A DNA stretch of 64,000 nucleotides from Andalucia godoyi (taxonomy: Eukaryota; Discoba; Jakobea; Jakobida; Andaluciidae): contig VRVR01000040.1 of the NCBI GenBank assembly GCA_009859145.1, forward strand, positions 210,770-274,769, written 5' to 3'. The first letter of the stretch is position 1. Each line of letters starts with the position of its first letter. The notes under the pieces were generated by a model. That model did no database searches, had not been told where the DNA came from, and saw only the letters and a program-made list of their open reading frames with translations. Shown one piece after another: positions 29,746-41,256 of this stretch. A program made the translations under genes and the position numbers.

Positions 29746-32700
29746 GTCGTGGGCGTTTTCTCGTTTTCTCGTTTTCTCGTTTCTCTTCTTCTTCTTCTTC
29801 TTCTGTTCCTCAAAATCCAAGCGTCTCTTTTCCTTTTTGTGTGTTATAAAATCCTTCTTTTTTCCCTTCTTTTTGGTGCGTATTTTCTCTTCATTGTGGT
29901 TATTGGGTTTCGAGGCAAGGCGCAAAAAGCCCACAGAGCAGCCGTTGAGGGTTTGCTTGAGGCAGCACTTGACGCTAGGATTCAAAAGACAAAAAACTTT
30001 TACAAGCGCTGTTGATGGGAAACGGGGGCTCCTTAGCGCGTCCATGCGAGCAAGGGCCGGGGGCTAGTCTACGCGGTCCGCGGTGGGAATACGGAGGTCA
30101 TGGGCTCTGGATTGCAGCTCATGACTCTGCAACGGCCGTCAAATTGACGCTGTTGTGTGGTGGCGGTGTCTGTTTTGTCCTTGTGTGGAGACATTTTGGT
30201 CACCGGGAGAAACCGGTGGCATGACGCCGAGGACACCGACCGCCGGGATTGAGAGATGACGAGCACCCCCCTTTCGGCGAAGCGAAGGCTCTGCACTGGG
30301 TAGCGCGGTCGGCATGCAAACCCTACCCCGATGGGATCCACATACTCGGATGACACCCCCAACCCACCGCCGAAAGATGCATGCACTTGTTGTCGCAAAA
30401 CGATCCCATCGTCCGTCAACACACAGAAACCAACCTCGGCTTTGCTCCCCAGCGGGCGTCATGTCCATCGGTATAAGAGTGTCTATGACTCGGGAAAAAA
30501 CGCGGCTTCGAACACATGATGGCAGTGCATGCATGTATGCAGGCTCCAGCAGTACGCGTGCCCTCCTCCCCTCTCCTTCTGTGATGGTGGGTCGTAACTT
30601 CCTTCGATACTGTTGTGCTTTACTTTTGCGAATTCAACGCATCAAGGGGCGCTGAAGGCGGTACGTCCAAGCATCTTCCGTCCCCCGCAGGATCTAGTAG
30701 CCAAGTGTACAGAGACGAGTCGAAGCTTGCAATTCACGGTGGTGTAGGGGAGAGGTTGCTTTCGGAGTAACGGGAATCCTGGCGACTGGCGACTGCGCGG
30801 ACGTGACTCGCGCGCCTTTCCCCCAAATCCACCATCCGCTTGTCAATCGCTTTGGGCCATCTGCGTCAAACGCGTTCCACGCACAGCCCCTCGCCCTTTC
30901 GCAGAGTTCCGTAAAACATTGTGTGGTTGCATTCCGAATGCCTTGAGTAGCATACAAGCAAACATACACGGATCACACGCATCCCCATCCAACTGTTGAA
31001 TTAAAAAGGAATAGCGTGGGCACGTGTGCACGGATACAAAACTGTTTGCTAAGGAGACCGCCGTACGACGTGCTTCCACGGCAGATGGGGTGTCCCCTCC
31101 CCTCCCTCTCCCCGGTCTCCGCCTTTTGGTCAAGTGCCAGGCCTTCCATAGCAAACAGCAGCAGCGGGCAGCAAGCGAGCAACACTGTCGCACAGCACTG
31201 GCCACAAGCCCTCGTTCGAGGACATCTTGCTTGATGGCAAGAGCGCAGTGCTTTTTGCAGATGTGCCAATGAAGGAGCGCCCCAAGTGAATCACCCTCAG
31301 AGTGAAAAACATCATCACGACGCACAGCATAAACGAGTCGACATGATCAGTGCAGAGGGGGAAGAAAGACAGGGTGTGTGGCAGAACACCACGCAGTTCA
31401 AGAGTGTACAAAAGACGAAGAAGAAGAAGAAGAAGAAGAAATAAAAACGGCGAAACGGACCGCCTGGCCCCTCAGCCAACGGGCTGCTGCTGTTGATGCG
31501 CCATTTTTTTGTGTGAAGTTGGTAAAACAAAGAAGAACACACAGTGTCCAAACCACCACCGTCCATTATGCAGTCGTTTGACCCTTTGTCGTCTTCCCCT
31601 GCGCGCCGGTGAACTGTGCCTTGGTTGATTCCTGGAAGGTGATAAAACGTTTTCATGCGACGACTGCTACCATTGCTACGGCGGTCACCGACGCAGCAGG
31701 GGAAAGGCGACAAAAGGGGGCTTGCTATAAGGGTTGACGGAAACGCATGACGCCTCGTCGCTTCCCCCACCTCCGGCGCATAATCGTAGGCATTCCACCA
31801 CAAACATTACCTCGTCTGTCCAGACATTTTTGTTTTGGGCTTCTTGCTCCCATCGCTCATCGTCCGCACGCCTTGCCCGGCAGCCGTGATGTCGTCAACA
31901 AAAGCATTCTGCAATAGGAAATTTAAATCACGGCCTGTCATGTCCACGCCTTCCCCCCCCACCGCTCCGGGGAGTCCCTCGCGTTTCCGAAGACTTGGGG
32001 GAAGTCGCCAACTTTAGAAATAGTGTTGTTCTCGCGTCATATTTGGCCATTCAACCAATATTGGATAATGCTGCTCTCCGGAGTTCGACAGCGCTTTTCT
32101 GCCCTTCCGTAGACAATTTGATGTGCGAAGACGGTATCGTCTGCCGGCACAGTGCAAACATCGCTGCGCCATGCAAGTAGAAGCGGGAGCTTCGTCACAG
32201 CGGAAGCACATCCGAGTCTCCCGGATTGAAAAGCGAGCATTCGACTTCTGGTTTGAGCTGTCCGATACGGGCGTGATGACTTGTATGAGATCGGTGATAC
32301 GATGCAAAACAGGTGCTGAAACATGACGGACATTTCCGGTGGTGCTCGCGCATGGAGAGTTCCAGTAGCTTCCCTCGGCGGGGGCGATCTTGTGTCCTTC
32401 CCCGCACAAACAAGCATGTCCTCGCACACGAGGTTTCCGTTCTCCGCTGCGGAGCTGGGTGCAAATGCTTCCGCGGGTGTGAAAAACGAGTCCACGTTGA
32501 GCCCTTTCCCATGTCTGCCTGCACCAGTCGGTTTTCGCTATTCTGTAGTCTGCTCGCATGAAGCACACTCAACTTGGATGTGCTGCTCGACCTTCGGTGT
32601 ATGACGGTTCCTTGTAACAGACGGAGATACAACATCCGGGCTAGCGTCTCGTCGCACCCCCCGCCTACTGCCTCTCAAATATTCCGAGTCCGTGTGTCTC

Positions 32701-33119
32701 TATCCTCAATCGCTTGTGATTGTTGCCATATTTGCTTCTCGTACAGTTCCTAGGAACCCGTATGCATCTCTTCAACCGGTTCCTGCCTCCCATTCTTGAC
32801 CACTTTTCCCAAAATTCCAATTTCCATCCGTCCCGCTCTCCTCTGATCCATTCAACTTTTGCTGCGTTGACCAAAAAGCTCCCTCCTTTTTTCGCACAAC
32901 GTTCGACTTCTTTCTTTTTTCGAACATTTTTATACATTTTTTTCTCCCCTCTCGACCCACCTTCTTCTCCGTCATCTGCTTTCCCAGAATCGCAGCGGTT
33001 TTGTCAACCCCCACCCCCCCTCTCCCCCCCCTCTTTACACAGACCTGTTTCCATTTGTGTGAAACACCATCTAGATATTTATACTGTTCGCCGTGTGCCT
33101 GTCGACTCTTGGTATCTGA
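29746..33119. other. 3.4-kb tract without an intact gene; possible decayed coding sequence
   Basis: 29746-30045 is leader sequence of the LRR gene. 30050-32700 is richer in GC than other spacers and has many short frames on both strands with no family match. One minus-strand stretch (about 32014-32568) encodes CFRC and CLHC pairs (a zinc-ribbon-like spacing), while an overlapping frame (32037-32495) is equally long, so a frameshifted relic is possible. A (GAA)n run lies at about 31418-31441. 32700-33119 is a pyrimidine-rich leader of the HMG-box gene. No tRNA or rRNA recognised. Confidence 0.5.
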
Positions 33120-35480
33120 ATGTCCGAAGGTTTTCGAGCTTCTGATCAGCAACCGATGCCACCGCACCTCGTTCAGACGACCGCACATCAAGCATATGCA
33201 AACACCAGTGGCTCTCCAAATAATATCCCTAGTTTCCAGCCCCAATCATCATCACTGAGCCCTTTAGCAGGCAGCATGATCCAAAGCAATACAAATTCGA
33301 GATCGTACCATCCGCACATGCATGGGTTCCCGCCGACAACCTCCGCTGCAAATCCCCAGTCCTCTGCAATGCCGCAAGCAGGCTATGCTCAGCAATATGC
33401 TAACCCAGCTGGCTCGCAGTACCCGTCTTCTGGAAACTCGTCCAACGCTGCTGGTGTGTCGGGCAACGCCGGGCAGAGTCTTGTGGAGACAGCCCAGATA
33501 CAACTGGGTGGAAGCCATGGCGCACATGATCATGGCACCTCATCACAGTACTACGCCCGACAACCGGGCGGCTCCCAGAATGGCGCGCAGCATCCGCAAT
33601 TGTTCCAGCAGCAGCTATTCCAGCAGCAATCTGCAATGCAGAACATGCAAGGAAAACAAGGATCAATGGGAACCGTGTATTTGCAGAATCCACATTCTTT
33701 GAATCCAGTGCAGTTGGACCAACATCCCACCAACGGCGCTGCAGGAAACGCAAATTCTGGGGTGTCCGGACTGGTGAATCTGTCGAGCGCTGCTGCGAAT
33801 GGATTTACCGTTGGAAGTGGTGTTGCAACAAATGGAGCACTGCTGCCGAGCATTCCGGATTCTCTTTCTCTGGTTCACATGCAGCAGCACCAGCAGCAGC
33901 AACAACAGCAGCACCAGCAACAACAACAGCAACAACAATTACATCAACAGCTGCACCAGCAACATCAACAGCAACATCAACAGCAGCAGCAGCTGTTGTC
34001 TTCCGGAGGCCAGCCTGGGATGGCGCAACCCATTGGTCTCATGGGACAGCAAATGCAGCAGCACAATCCAATATATGGTTCGCAAGGAAGTGCGCCGTCC
34101 GGGACGATGCAGCCGACTTCCAACTTTGCGTACGGAATGCAGTTTCCGCCTGGTGTGTATGCTCCCCAAGGAATGCACAATACTCCTGCTCAGAACTTTG
34201 GACAATATCCGATGCCTGCTCAGTATCCGGGGTTGTCTTACCAGGGCGGTCCGAATGCCGTGGATTCTGGATTTCAAGGGGCAGTCTCTGCGCAGGCGAT
34301 GGACCAGTGGGCGGCACTGCATCATGGAAATGCAAATGCAGGGTATCCGATGACTGGTCCGGGCGAGTTGCAATCAATCAGCCCATTCTCGTCTCCCTTG
34401 TCGACCATTAAGCTTTCTCCCGAAGAAGAAGAGCTTCTGGCTCGAGTCACTCCAGAGCCGAGAAGGCCCGTGTCCTCGTTTTTCTTGTACTGTGTTGCCA
34501 ATCGATCGGAAATGAGAAACGAGTATCCGGACCTTAAGTCGTCAGAGGTGACCGAGGTACTCGCAAGAAAATGGGCTTCGATGTCGCCGGACGAAAAACA
34601 TCAATATGAACAGAAGGCAGACCAGGATCGCCGGGAGTATCACCGATTGAAAGACCAACATAAGCGCGATGTCGATCATCTTCCTGCGACTCTTCGATCG
34701 GTTTATCTGGCCCGACAAGGCAAGTTGGATCCGCAGACGCAGAGCCAGCCATACAACAGCTATGATGCGGGTTTGCCGAGGCCGATGAGCGCGGACTCTC
34801 ATCTTCCTTACCATTCCAGTGCCCCGGCTGGCAGCGTGTCGCTTGGTGGAAATGTGCCTCCTGCAATGACAGGCTCCCATTCATACCCTGCTCTTGGCCA
34901 GTACACGCAAGCCGGGTTGATGCACTATGGTGGTCCTCCAGAATACGGAATGACCCTGTCGTCGCGAAGCGGTCCGTCGTCCGAGGACGTGTCTCGATGG
35001 AGGGCATCAGGCATCGCTAATCGCGCGCGGGGTGGCCTTCATGAGCTTCGCGGGACGGACGGAGCTTATCAATTTGGAGAGGGTTCCTTTAGCTACACGC
35101 GCGAAGATGCGGACGCAGATTTGAACGCTCCGTCTTCAAAGCGACGAAAAGAAAAAGATCCGAACGCACCGAAAAAGCCGACGCCGATCTTCATCTATTT
35201 CTGCATGGAGAATCGCAATGCTGTTCGTCAGCAGTTTCCGCACCTCAAGCCTTCTGAATTCCAGGCAAAGATGGGAGAGCTGTTTCGTTCCCTTACGTCA
35301 GAGCAGTTGGTTCCGTTTAAGAAAATGGCTGAGGACGACATGAGGCGCTACATGACTGAGATGTCCAGCTACCGATCGAGTGGCAAGAGGAATGAAGAGC
35401 CCACTTCGGATGATTCCACAGAGGAAGCAGACAGTAACAGAGACGGAAAACCAAGTGACAGGAGAAAGAAGAACCAGTAG
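33120..35480 (+). CDS. two-HMG-box nuclear protein with Gln-rich N-terminus
   Basis: 786 residues. The N-terminal 430 residues are Gln/Ser/Gly/Asn-rich with polyglutamine-histidine runs (CAG/CAA repeat at about 33880-33995). HMG box 1 lies at about 446-512 (RRPVSSFFLYCVANRSEMRN), box 2 at about 678-745 (PNAPKKPTPIFIYFCMENRN). The C-terminus is polar and charged with a basic end (RDGKPSDRRKKNQ), possibly a nuclear signal. Two HMG boxes and no other DNA-binding domain suggest a chromatin architectural protein or transcription co-factor. The Gln-rich part resembles activation domains. Confidence 0.88.
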   Translation: MSEGFRASDQQPMPPHLVQTTAHQAYANTSGSPNNIPSFQPQSSSLSPLAGSMIQSNTNSRSYHPHMHGFPPTTSAANPQSSAMPQAGYAQQYANPAGSQYPSSGNSSNAAGVSGNAGQSLVETAQIQLGGSHGAHDHGTSSQYYARQPGGSQNGAQHPQLFQQQLFQQQSAMQNMQGKQGSMGTVYLQNPHSLNPVQLDQHPTNGAAGNANSGVSGLVNLSSAAANGFTVGSGVATNGALLPSIPDSLSLVHMQQHQQQQQQQHQQQQQQQQLHQQLHQQHQQQHQQQQQLLSSGGQPGMAQPIGLMGQQMQQHNPIYGSQGSAPSGTMQPTSNFAYGMQFPPGVYAPQGMHNTPAQNFGQYPMPAQYPGLSYQGGPNAVDSGFQGAVSAQAMDQWAALHHGNANAGYPMTGPGELQSISPFSSPLSTIKLSPEEEELLARVTPEPRRPVSSFFLYCVANRSEMRNEYPDLKSSEVTEVLARKWASMSPDEKHQYEQKADQDRREYHRLKDQHKRDVDHLPATLRSVYLARQGKLDPQTQSQPYNSYDAGLPRPMSADSHLPYHSSAPAGSVSLGGNVPPAMTGSHSYPALGQYTQAGLMHYGGPPEYGMTLSSRSGPSSEDVSRWRASGIANRARGGLHELRGTDGAYQFGEGSFSYTREDADADLNAPSSKRRKEKDPNAPKKPTPIFIYFCMENRNAVRQQFPHLKPSEFQAKMGELFRSLTSEQLVPFKKMAEDDMRRYMTEMSSYRSSGKRNEEPTSDDSTEEADSNRDGKPSDRRKKNQ

Positions 35481-37021
35481 GAGAACATCAGCCTCTTTTC
35501 TCGTTTCTTTCTTCTTGGATCGCTTTTGATTTTTAGGTTGGTTTTTCGCTGACCTCGGGGCAAGACTGACATGGCAAGAAAACATGCGACACTGAGGGAA
35601 GTCGCTTTTTTTTCTTCTTTTTGCCAGGTCTTTGGAGGCCCATCAGGCCATCACAATATTTGGGCACTGCCTGGTGCGTGCATTGCTTGCACCGGGAGGT
35701 TGAGCGGAATCACCAGATCAGCCATCGCCCATCGGCAGCTCAGACGTTATACACTCTTGTTCATTTGTGGTCGTACCTTGTTTGGAATTGGTGCCGACCT
35801 GGCGAGGAAGCTTCTGGAAGGATATGACTGTCCAATTTTGAGAACTTTGACCATTGTTGATAGCCTTTTGTTTCCAGTCTTTCCACACCTTCGCTTCTGC
35901 CACCGTCCTCGCGAGTTGCGACTGGTTCGTGCGATGACGTCGCTCTTGGTCCTTCCCATTTCCCATTTCCTATTTTTTGCTCTTCCCTCTTCCCTCTTCC
36001 CATTTTCCATTTTCCTCTCTCGCCTGATCGCCCCTTTCCCCCCCATTTCAAATTTCTAGAGTTTGCTTAGATGTCTTTTACCCGTTGCGACCCATAAATT
36101 GTTGATTATATTTTTCTGCGCTTTGTGGGGAATCGGTGTGGTGCTGGTGATACGAGAGAGTGCGGGCGTGGTGCGAGTGTTTTGGCGTCTTAAATTCGCT
36201 GCTGAGCCGTGGTGATCCGCACAGCTAATCAGAATGCATGAATTCCGCAAATCCCCCCCCGTCTTTGATATGCAGAAGAGGCCCAGTGTCAACCACGCAG
36301 TTCAAATGCAACTGTTTGCAAGAACCGGTTGTCGCGAAGCACCAGCACGCACTCGACATTTTTCTTTTCCGCACCTTGTTGTTGCTGTTGCTGTTGTGCG
36401 AACGGCTCCCGTTGTCTGTAAATCGCCATTTCTCCATTTCTCCAATCCTCCATTCCTCCACCGCATCTTTCGAGCCAATGATGGTGCCTCCGCCTTTTCA
36501 GCAGTGCCGTCAGACACACGGTCTTGTGTGCATGAACCTGCAAGCATGAGAGTGAGCGGGAGTGGGTCACTGCAGATGTCGTTCAGCAAGCAAAATGATT
36601 ACTGTGCAGTTGATTACATGCAGTGCGGACCCCGAGCAGCAACCGCCCTCGTTGATTAATTGCGCCTTGGAGACAAACAGTCAGTATCTTCAAAATCGTT
36701 TGAGGTTTGTGTCTTCTGTAGTCCGTTCGTCTGTCGAAGGGGGGGAAAGGATTTTTGGGGTCGGTCGGGCGCTGTCATGTCATTCACAAATCTCGCCGGA
36801 TGTCAGTAGGCTTCAGGCATTTTCTTTCCTCTCAACCTTGCATTTTATTATGATTCCTGCATTCAAACGGTGCAGCACTTCTTTTTTCTTGTGGTCTTCC
36901 TGCTCATATTCTCCCTCACTCGCAGTTTCTTTCCAAACCTCCTTTGCTCTCATATCCGTTCCCATTGTGTTGTCGTTTGGTTTGCTCTTTTTTTGTTTTT
37001 GTTTTTGTGAGGAATTTGTAG
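35481..37021. other. 1.5-kb intergenic region, nothing recognised
   Basis: Frames such as 35571-36059 and 36234-36659 on the plus strand are low-complexity or lack any familiar motif and overlap frames on the other strand. 36838-37020 looks like the T-rich leader of the PP4R1 gene. Confidence 0.5.
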
Positions 37022-39571
37022 ATGTCTGCCGAGTTTGAATATGAAGAGTTTTCTGCGGAAGCTGGGGACGCTCCAAACCTAGTGGATCTGGTGATTGACG
37101 ATTCTCTTTCGCCGCTTGCTCGATTGGAGCAGTACATCACATCTCAGTACGGGTTCCAGCGAATAGTACTTACCAAGGATTTGCCATCAACTGTTGGATC
37201 TTGTTCTGCATCTGAAGTTTCCACTCGCATTTTCCCGCTGATGGGAACGTTGGTTTCAGACACGGAAGCTGCCGTGCGACAGGCATTCGCAGAAGTCATT
37301 CCACCAATTCTTGCTGCTTGCATGGCTCTCACCGAATCCGAGTTTGAGACGGCTCCGCCAAAGAAAAAGGATCAAAATCTGGCTGTCGAGGCAGCTGGCT
37401 TGCTTGTGCCGTTTTCCCTTCAGCTTTGCCTGGACACCACGCCTCAGGTCGCAGAATCTGCTATGGAAGCAGTAATGATCATCGCAAAGGTTATCTCTCA
37501 GCACATTGACGTGTTCTCTATTGGAAGCTGTAATCCTTCGAAAACGGAGGAGGAAGTGGCAGAGCTTCTTCTTGAATCGTTGATGGAAATGAGCGAGCCC
37601 AACGCCACAGATGATTCCCGGCTACGGTCAGCCGAATTGTTGTGCAGGCTGTCAAAAGAATGGGGCGTGGAGCTGCTGCGAGATCGCATCGTTCCGAGAG
37701 TCTTGGAGCTTGCGGATGATTCGCAGTTTACTGTGAGAAAAATGATCGCCATGCATCTTTGTGTTCCAGCAAAAGTTATTTACGAATCCATGGATCTCGC
37801 AGATGAAGATGATGAACAAAATGCTGATAGTAGCAAGGTGAAACCTTCGCGAAGCTTGAATGACCTGTTTGGTAATGATGAGATGGCCGTTGCAATCTGG
37901 GACACGTTTATCCAGCTTTCCGAAGATGATATTTGGGGCGTTCGAAATTCTTGTGCACAGTCTCTACCGCAAATGGTGCGCTCCCTCCCTTCTCAAGTTC
38001 GAGCGTCTCTTGCACTTCCACGGCTGAACAAGTTTCTGACGGACTCGTCACGCTGGGTACGACATGCAGTTTTCAGAAGCCTTGGACAGACGCTGTCCAT
38101 GCTGGACTCCAGCCAGATTCCGGAGGCACTCGTGAAGCAGTTTGCGGCAATGCCAGGTGGTTCCGGTAGCGCTCCGTCCGCAATGGGAGGCATGACAGAA
38201 GAAGAGGCTTCCGAATTCTGTGCGTATGCATTCCCTGCATTGGCGCTTGCACTCGGTCCCGACCGCTGGACGCTGTTGGCGCCATGCTTCCAGATTCTTA
38301 TCAGACACACGTTCATCAGAGCTCGGAGAGCAATTGCATATGCGCTTGCAGATCTCGCTGTTGTTCTCGGCCCGAGGATCACCATCTCGCACATAGTGCC
38401 TGCATTTGAAGTGTTTCTCAGCGATCTAGACGAGGTGAAGGCGGGAGTGCTGCTTGGCGCATCAAGAATTTTATTTGTGCTTGCAAATCCGTCTTATTCT
38501 CTCGTGAATGCAATGGACAATGTTGCACTGCGTGACAAGGAAAGCACGGAGAAGGGAAAGGTAGAGGCCGAAAAGTTTATGCAGCGGGTGTGCCAGCTTC
38601 CAGCAACCTGCGACAATTGGAGACTACGCGCTTTGGTTGTCCAGACATGCGCGCATTGGGCTCTGTTGTCGGCTCCGCCTGCGGGCTCCGCCACGACTCC
38701 CTCCTCTGTTAAATCGTCCAAGCCCTCGCATATTGCAGAGGACGATACAGTCTTGACAAAATATGTTTTGCCAACCCTTCTGGACCTGTGGAGAGATCCT
38801 GTCGCCGAGGTTCGATGGATGGTTGCCGAAACGATGGCGTTGGTGATGATGAGGATTCCGGATGTCGTTGGTTCATCGTTTCTGAAGGATTACGCCTCGC
38901 AGCTCATGCTGTCCACGTCATCATCCAATGCAAATCCGTCGTCCTTCACAGTCTCTTCTGTCACTGCTCCCAGTTCGCCAACCACTCGAGCCGGGGCAGT
39001 TTCAGAAAAGGAGCGCATGCTTGTTGTGAAGTTTACATCAGCTTGTCTGAAGTGCTGTGTGTCACCGTCCTCGGTAATGGACGAAGTGAATGCACGTGCG
39101 TCCGAATCTTGTGATTCTCTTGCTGGTGTTCATCCGTCGGTGTCTTCTTCAACCCTTTCCTCTCCGAGTTCGTTGTCAAACATAGTTTCTTCAAAGTCTT
39201 CGTCATCGGCGTCATTTATTGGGCATGCATTCATGGTGTATCCCGTCGAGGATGACGAAGCAGATGAGATTCCGCAGGTATCGGACTTCCAAATCGCGTG
39301 GCATGCGCAAGTTGCAGCAGTGTCTTCCCAGGACAGAAAGAAGAAGCTTGCCGAGGGAATCAAGAAGTTTGTCATTCCCTGCATCAAGCCTCTTGCAGCC
39401 GACCGTGTTGTGAATGTCCGACTGGCACTTGCGAAGACCCTGGCGGATGCACGCAGCCAAACGAACGTTGCCGAAATCTCTGCCTTTTTGGTGGAATGCA
39501 AAGACATTGTTGCAAAGCTTTCCAAGGACACAGTTCCCGAAGTGAAGAGCTTGCTTGCTGCCGGAAAATAG
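37022..39571 (+). CDS. PPP4R1: protein phosphatase 4 regulatory subunit 1 (HEAT-repeat protein)
   Basis: 849 residues of HEAT-like helical repeats. The opening SLSPLARLEQYITSQYGF matches the PP4R1 start (LTPLGRLDKYA), and the mid-protein block DIWGVRNSCAQSLPQMVRS with DSSRWVRHAVFRSLGQ matches human DNVWGVRKACAE and DPSRWVRQAAFQSLG. PP4R1 is a scaffold that binds the PP4 catalytic subunit and directs dephosphorylation of specific substrates. A Ser-rich insertion (about 640-745) interrupts the repeats. A general PP2A-A scaffold is less likely because of the acidic N-terminal leader and the length. Confidence 0.85.
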   Translation: MSAEFEYEEFSAEAGDAPNLVDLVIDDSLSPLARLEQYITSQYGFQRIVLTKDLPSTVGSCSASEVSTRIFPLMGTLVSDTEAAVRQAFAEVIPPILAACMALTESEFETAPPKKKDQNLAVEAAGLLVPFSLQLCLDTTPQVAESAMEAVMIIAKVISQHIDVFSIGSCNPSKTEEEVAELLLESLMEMSEPNATDDSRLRSAELLCRLSKEWGVELLRDRIVPRVLELADDSQFTVRKMIAMHLCVPAKVIYESMDLADEDDEQNADSSKVKPSRSLNDLFGNDEMAVAIWDTFIQLSEDDIWGVRNSCAQSLPQMVRSLPSQVRASLALPRLNKFLTDSSRWVRHAVFRSLGQTLSMLDSSQIPEALVKQFAAMPGGSGSAPSAMGGMTEEEASEFCAYAFPALALALGPDRWTLLAPCFQILIRHTFIRARRAIAYALADLAVVLGPRITISHIVPAFEVFLSDLDEVKAGVLLGASRILFVLANPSYSLVNAMDNVALRDKESTEKGKVEAEKFMQRVCQLPATCDNWRLRALVVQTCAHWALLSAPPAGSATTPSSVKSSKPSHIAEDDTVLTKYVLPTLLDLWRDPVAEVRWMVAETMALVMMRIPDVVGSSFLKDYASQLMLSTSSSNANPSSFTVSSVTAPSSPTTRAGAVSEKERMLVVKFTSACLKCCVSPSSVMDEVNARASESCDSLAGVHPSVSSSTLSSPSSLSNIVSSKSSSSASFIGHAFMVYPVEDDEADEIPQVSDFQIAWHAQVAAVSSQDRKKKLAEGIKKFVIPCIKPLAADRVVNVRLALAKTLADARSQTNVAEISAFLVECKDIVAKLSKDTVPEVKSLLAAGK

Positions 39572-39945
39572 ACGCAAAGTCGATTTTGCCGCGTTCACCT
39601 TCGTTCCCCCCCTTTCCTTTCTGTTTTGTTCCAAAAACCGCACTAGTCGTCTTCTGCCGCGCGGTCTTCTAGCAACAAAAAGCAATTGTATCGTACTATT
39701 TCCACGTTTGTCAATGCCTTCATGCTTGATGAAGGGGGTTTTCCTCCAAACCAGTAAAACTGAAAAGCTCTTCCTCTTCCTCTGTCTCTGTCTCTCTCTC
39801 GGAAACATTCTGCGGAAACACTTCAAGTTTAGGACGGTTTTTTTTTTCCCTTTTTCCTTTTTTCTTTTCTTTGTGTTTTTGGTTTGTTTGGGTTTCGAAT
39901 CCGGTCTTCTTCTTGGGGTGAGCGTCATTGCCGCCCTTTCTACGA
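39572..39945. other. intergenic spacer
   Basis: Pyrimidine-rich, with TTTCCCTTTTTCCTTTT-type sequence at 39840-39870. No gene seen; the PIG-U frame is open to 39928 but lacks an ATG before 39946. Confidence 0.55.
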
Positions 39946-41004
39946 ATGTCCATGCGTCCAAAGGTCCATTTCTTGAACGGATCCTTGGATGTCGGATCCA
40001 GATGGTGGGTGTTGCTGGGCTTGTTTCTGCGGATAGCAGGCTTTTGGACCATCCCGAGTCTGTCGCTGGTTCCGTATGCATCGTACGCGTCGCCCGTCGA
40101 GAGGTTCCTGTTTTCAACCACCACGTCAGATTTGCTGAATCCACCATGCACTCTTCTTTGGGCAGTCATCGACGTGCTGGCCTCCTTTATTCTTTCGCGA
40201 TCTCCACCGAAGAGCACGAGTCATTATCGGTACATTCTGATTGTGTGCATGCTGAATCCTCTGCAGTGGGTTGCAGTGCTTGCGCATTCGCCTGTCACGA
40301 TTCTATTCTTGCTCATCTCGCTGTTTTTGTACGCATCTGCACGGTCCTTGGAAGCTTGTTCGGTGTCTTGTTGTGCACTCGTTCTGGTGGTGTGTCCGGA
40401 AAAGCTGTTTTTGGCACCTGCCATGCTTGCGCTGAATGCAAAGGCCGGCATCAAATCATCCTCCACTTGGCTCGCGCTGATGACTGGACTCGCAGTTTCC
40501 TGCATTCTCGGCGGCATCCCTCCCGTGGTGCGATTGGAGCCGTCTTTGCATCCAACTTGGTACATGGTCACACAATCCTCCGTCGTATTTCACCCCTTGT
40601 TTCGCTGGTTCTCCTACCTGTCCCCGCTTTTCGTTTCGTACTTTGTTGTGCGAAAGTTTGGCTCGTTTGATCCACTGTTCAGCCTCGTGCTTTCATGCTG
40701 GACAGGACTTGGCCTTTCTGCGAGTTCCGTGCTTCCTGATGTGGGGCTGACCGTCGCATTGACTGCGATTTTCATTCCACAGCTCGTCACCCGTGTTCGT
40801 TTCCCCTTCACACTCCTCTTCTTCTTGCTGATTCTCATGTTTCTCGCACCCCTTCTGTACACTCTCGTTTTGTTCGAGTCGATCAATTTCAACTATCTGT
40901 TCTACCTCTCCACTGCCTTTTCGTTCTTTGTTGCCCTCGCAAGTTCGGAGCTTGCCGAAGCGAAACTGGCCATGCGTCGAAGTGCCAGCTCGCAGCAGCA
41001 GTAG
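39946..41004 (+). CDS. PIGU: GPI transamidase subunit PIG-U
   Basis: 352 residues, mostly hydrophobic, about 8-10 membrane spans. Family landmarks: LLGLFLRIAGFW and SPVERFLFSTTTSD at the N-terminus, MLNPLQWVAVLAHSP (human LLNPYTILSC), LHPTWYMVTQSSVVFHPLFR (human LTPNIGLFWYFFAEMFEHF), and the C-terminal FESINFNYLFYLSTAFSF (human GSANSNFFYAITLTFN). PIG-U is an ER polytopic subunit of the GPI transamidase thought to handle the GPI lipid. Shorter than the human protein (435). Start at ATG 39946; an in-frame ATG six bases later is equally possible. Confidence 0.82.
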   Translation: MSMRPKVHFLNGSLDVGSRWWVLLGLFLRIAGFWTIPSLSLVPYASYASPVERFLFSTTTSDLLNPPCTLLWAVIDVLASFILSRSPPKSTSHYRYILIVCMLNPLQWVAVLAHSPVTILFLLISLFLYASARSLEACSVSCCALVLVVCPEKLFLAPAMLALNAKAGIKSSSTWLALMTGLAVSCILGGIPPVVRLEPSLHPTWYMVTQSSVVFHPLFRWFSYLSPLFVSYFVVRKFGSFDPLFSLVLSCWTGLGLSASSVLPDVGLTVALTAIFIPQLVTRVRFPFTLLFFLLILMFLAPLLYTLVLFESINFNYLFYLSTAFSFFVALASSELAEAKLAMRRSASSQQQ

Positions 41005-41256
41005 CAGCAGCAATTGGGCACATGCAGAAACGCTCTCGATGCCCGTATTCCTCGACATTCTGTGCACACGCGAATACAAGACGGAAAGAGGAAAGGCGGA
41101 ACAAAAAAGCAAGCAAAAAGGCAAGCAAGCAGAACACGATAATAATAATAATGATAATGATAATCATGATAATTAAAAGAAAAACAGAAAGGATTTTTGT
41201 GTCATCTTGCTATGTTCATTCACAGACTAAAAAGAAATATTTCTCGAGTAGGTTAC
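41005..41256. other. convergent intergenic spacer
   Basis: CAG run directly after the PIG-U stop region and an ATA/ATG-rich stretch at about 41140-41175. No gene. Confidence 0.6.

Noticed and set aside
35571..36059. Plus-strand frame of 162 codons
   Set aside because: Begins right after the HMG-box gene, rich in Phe/Leu/Ser from pyrimidine tracts, no motif; overlaps purine-rich frames on the other strand.
36234..36659. Plus-strand frames of 103-141 codons
   Set aside because: No recognisable domain and equal-length frames on the opposite strand; treated as spacer.
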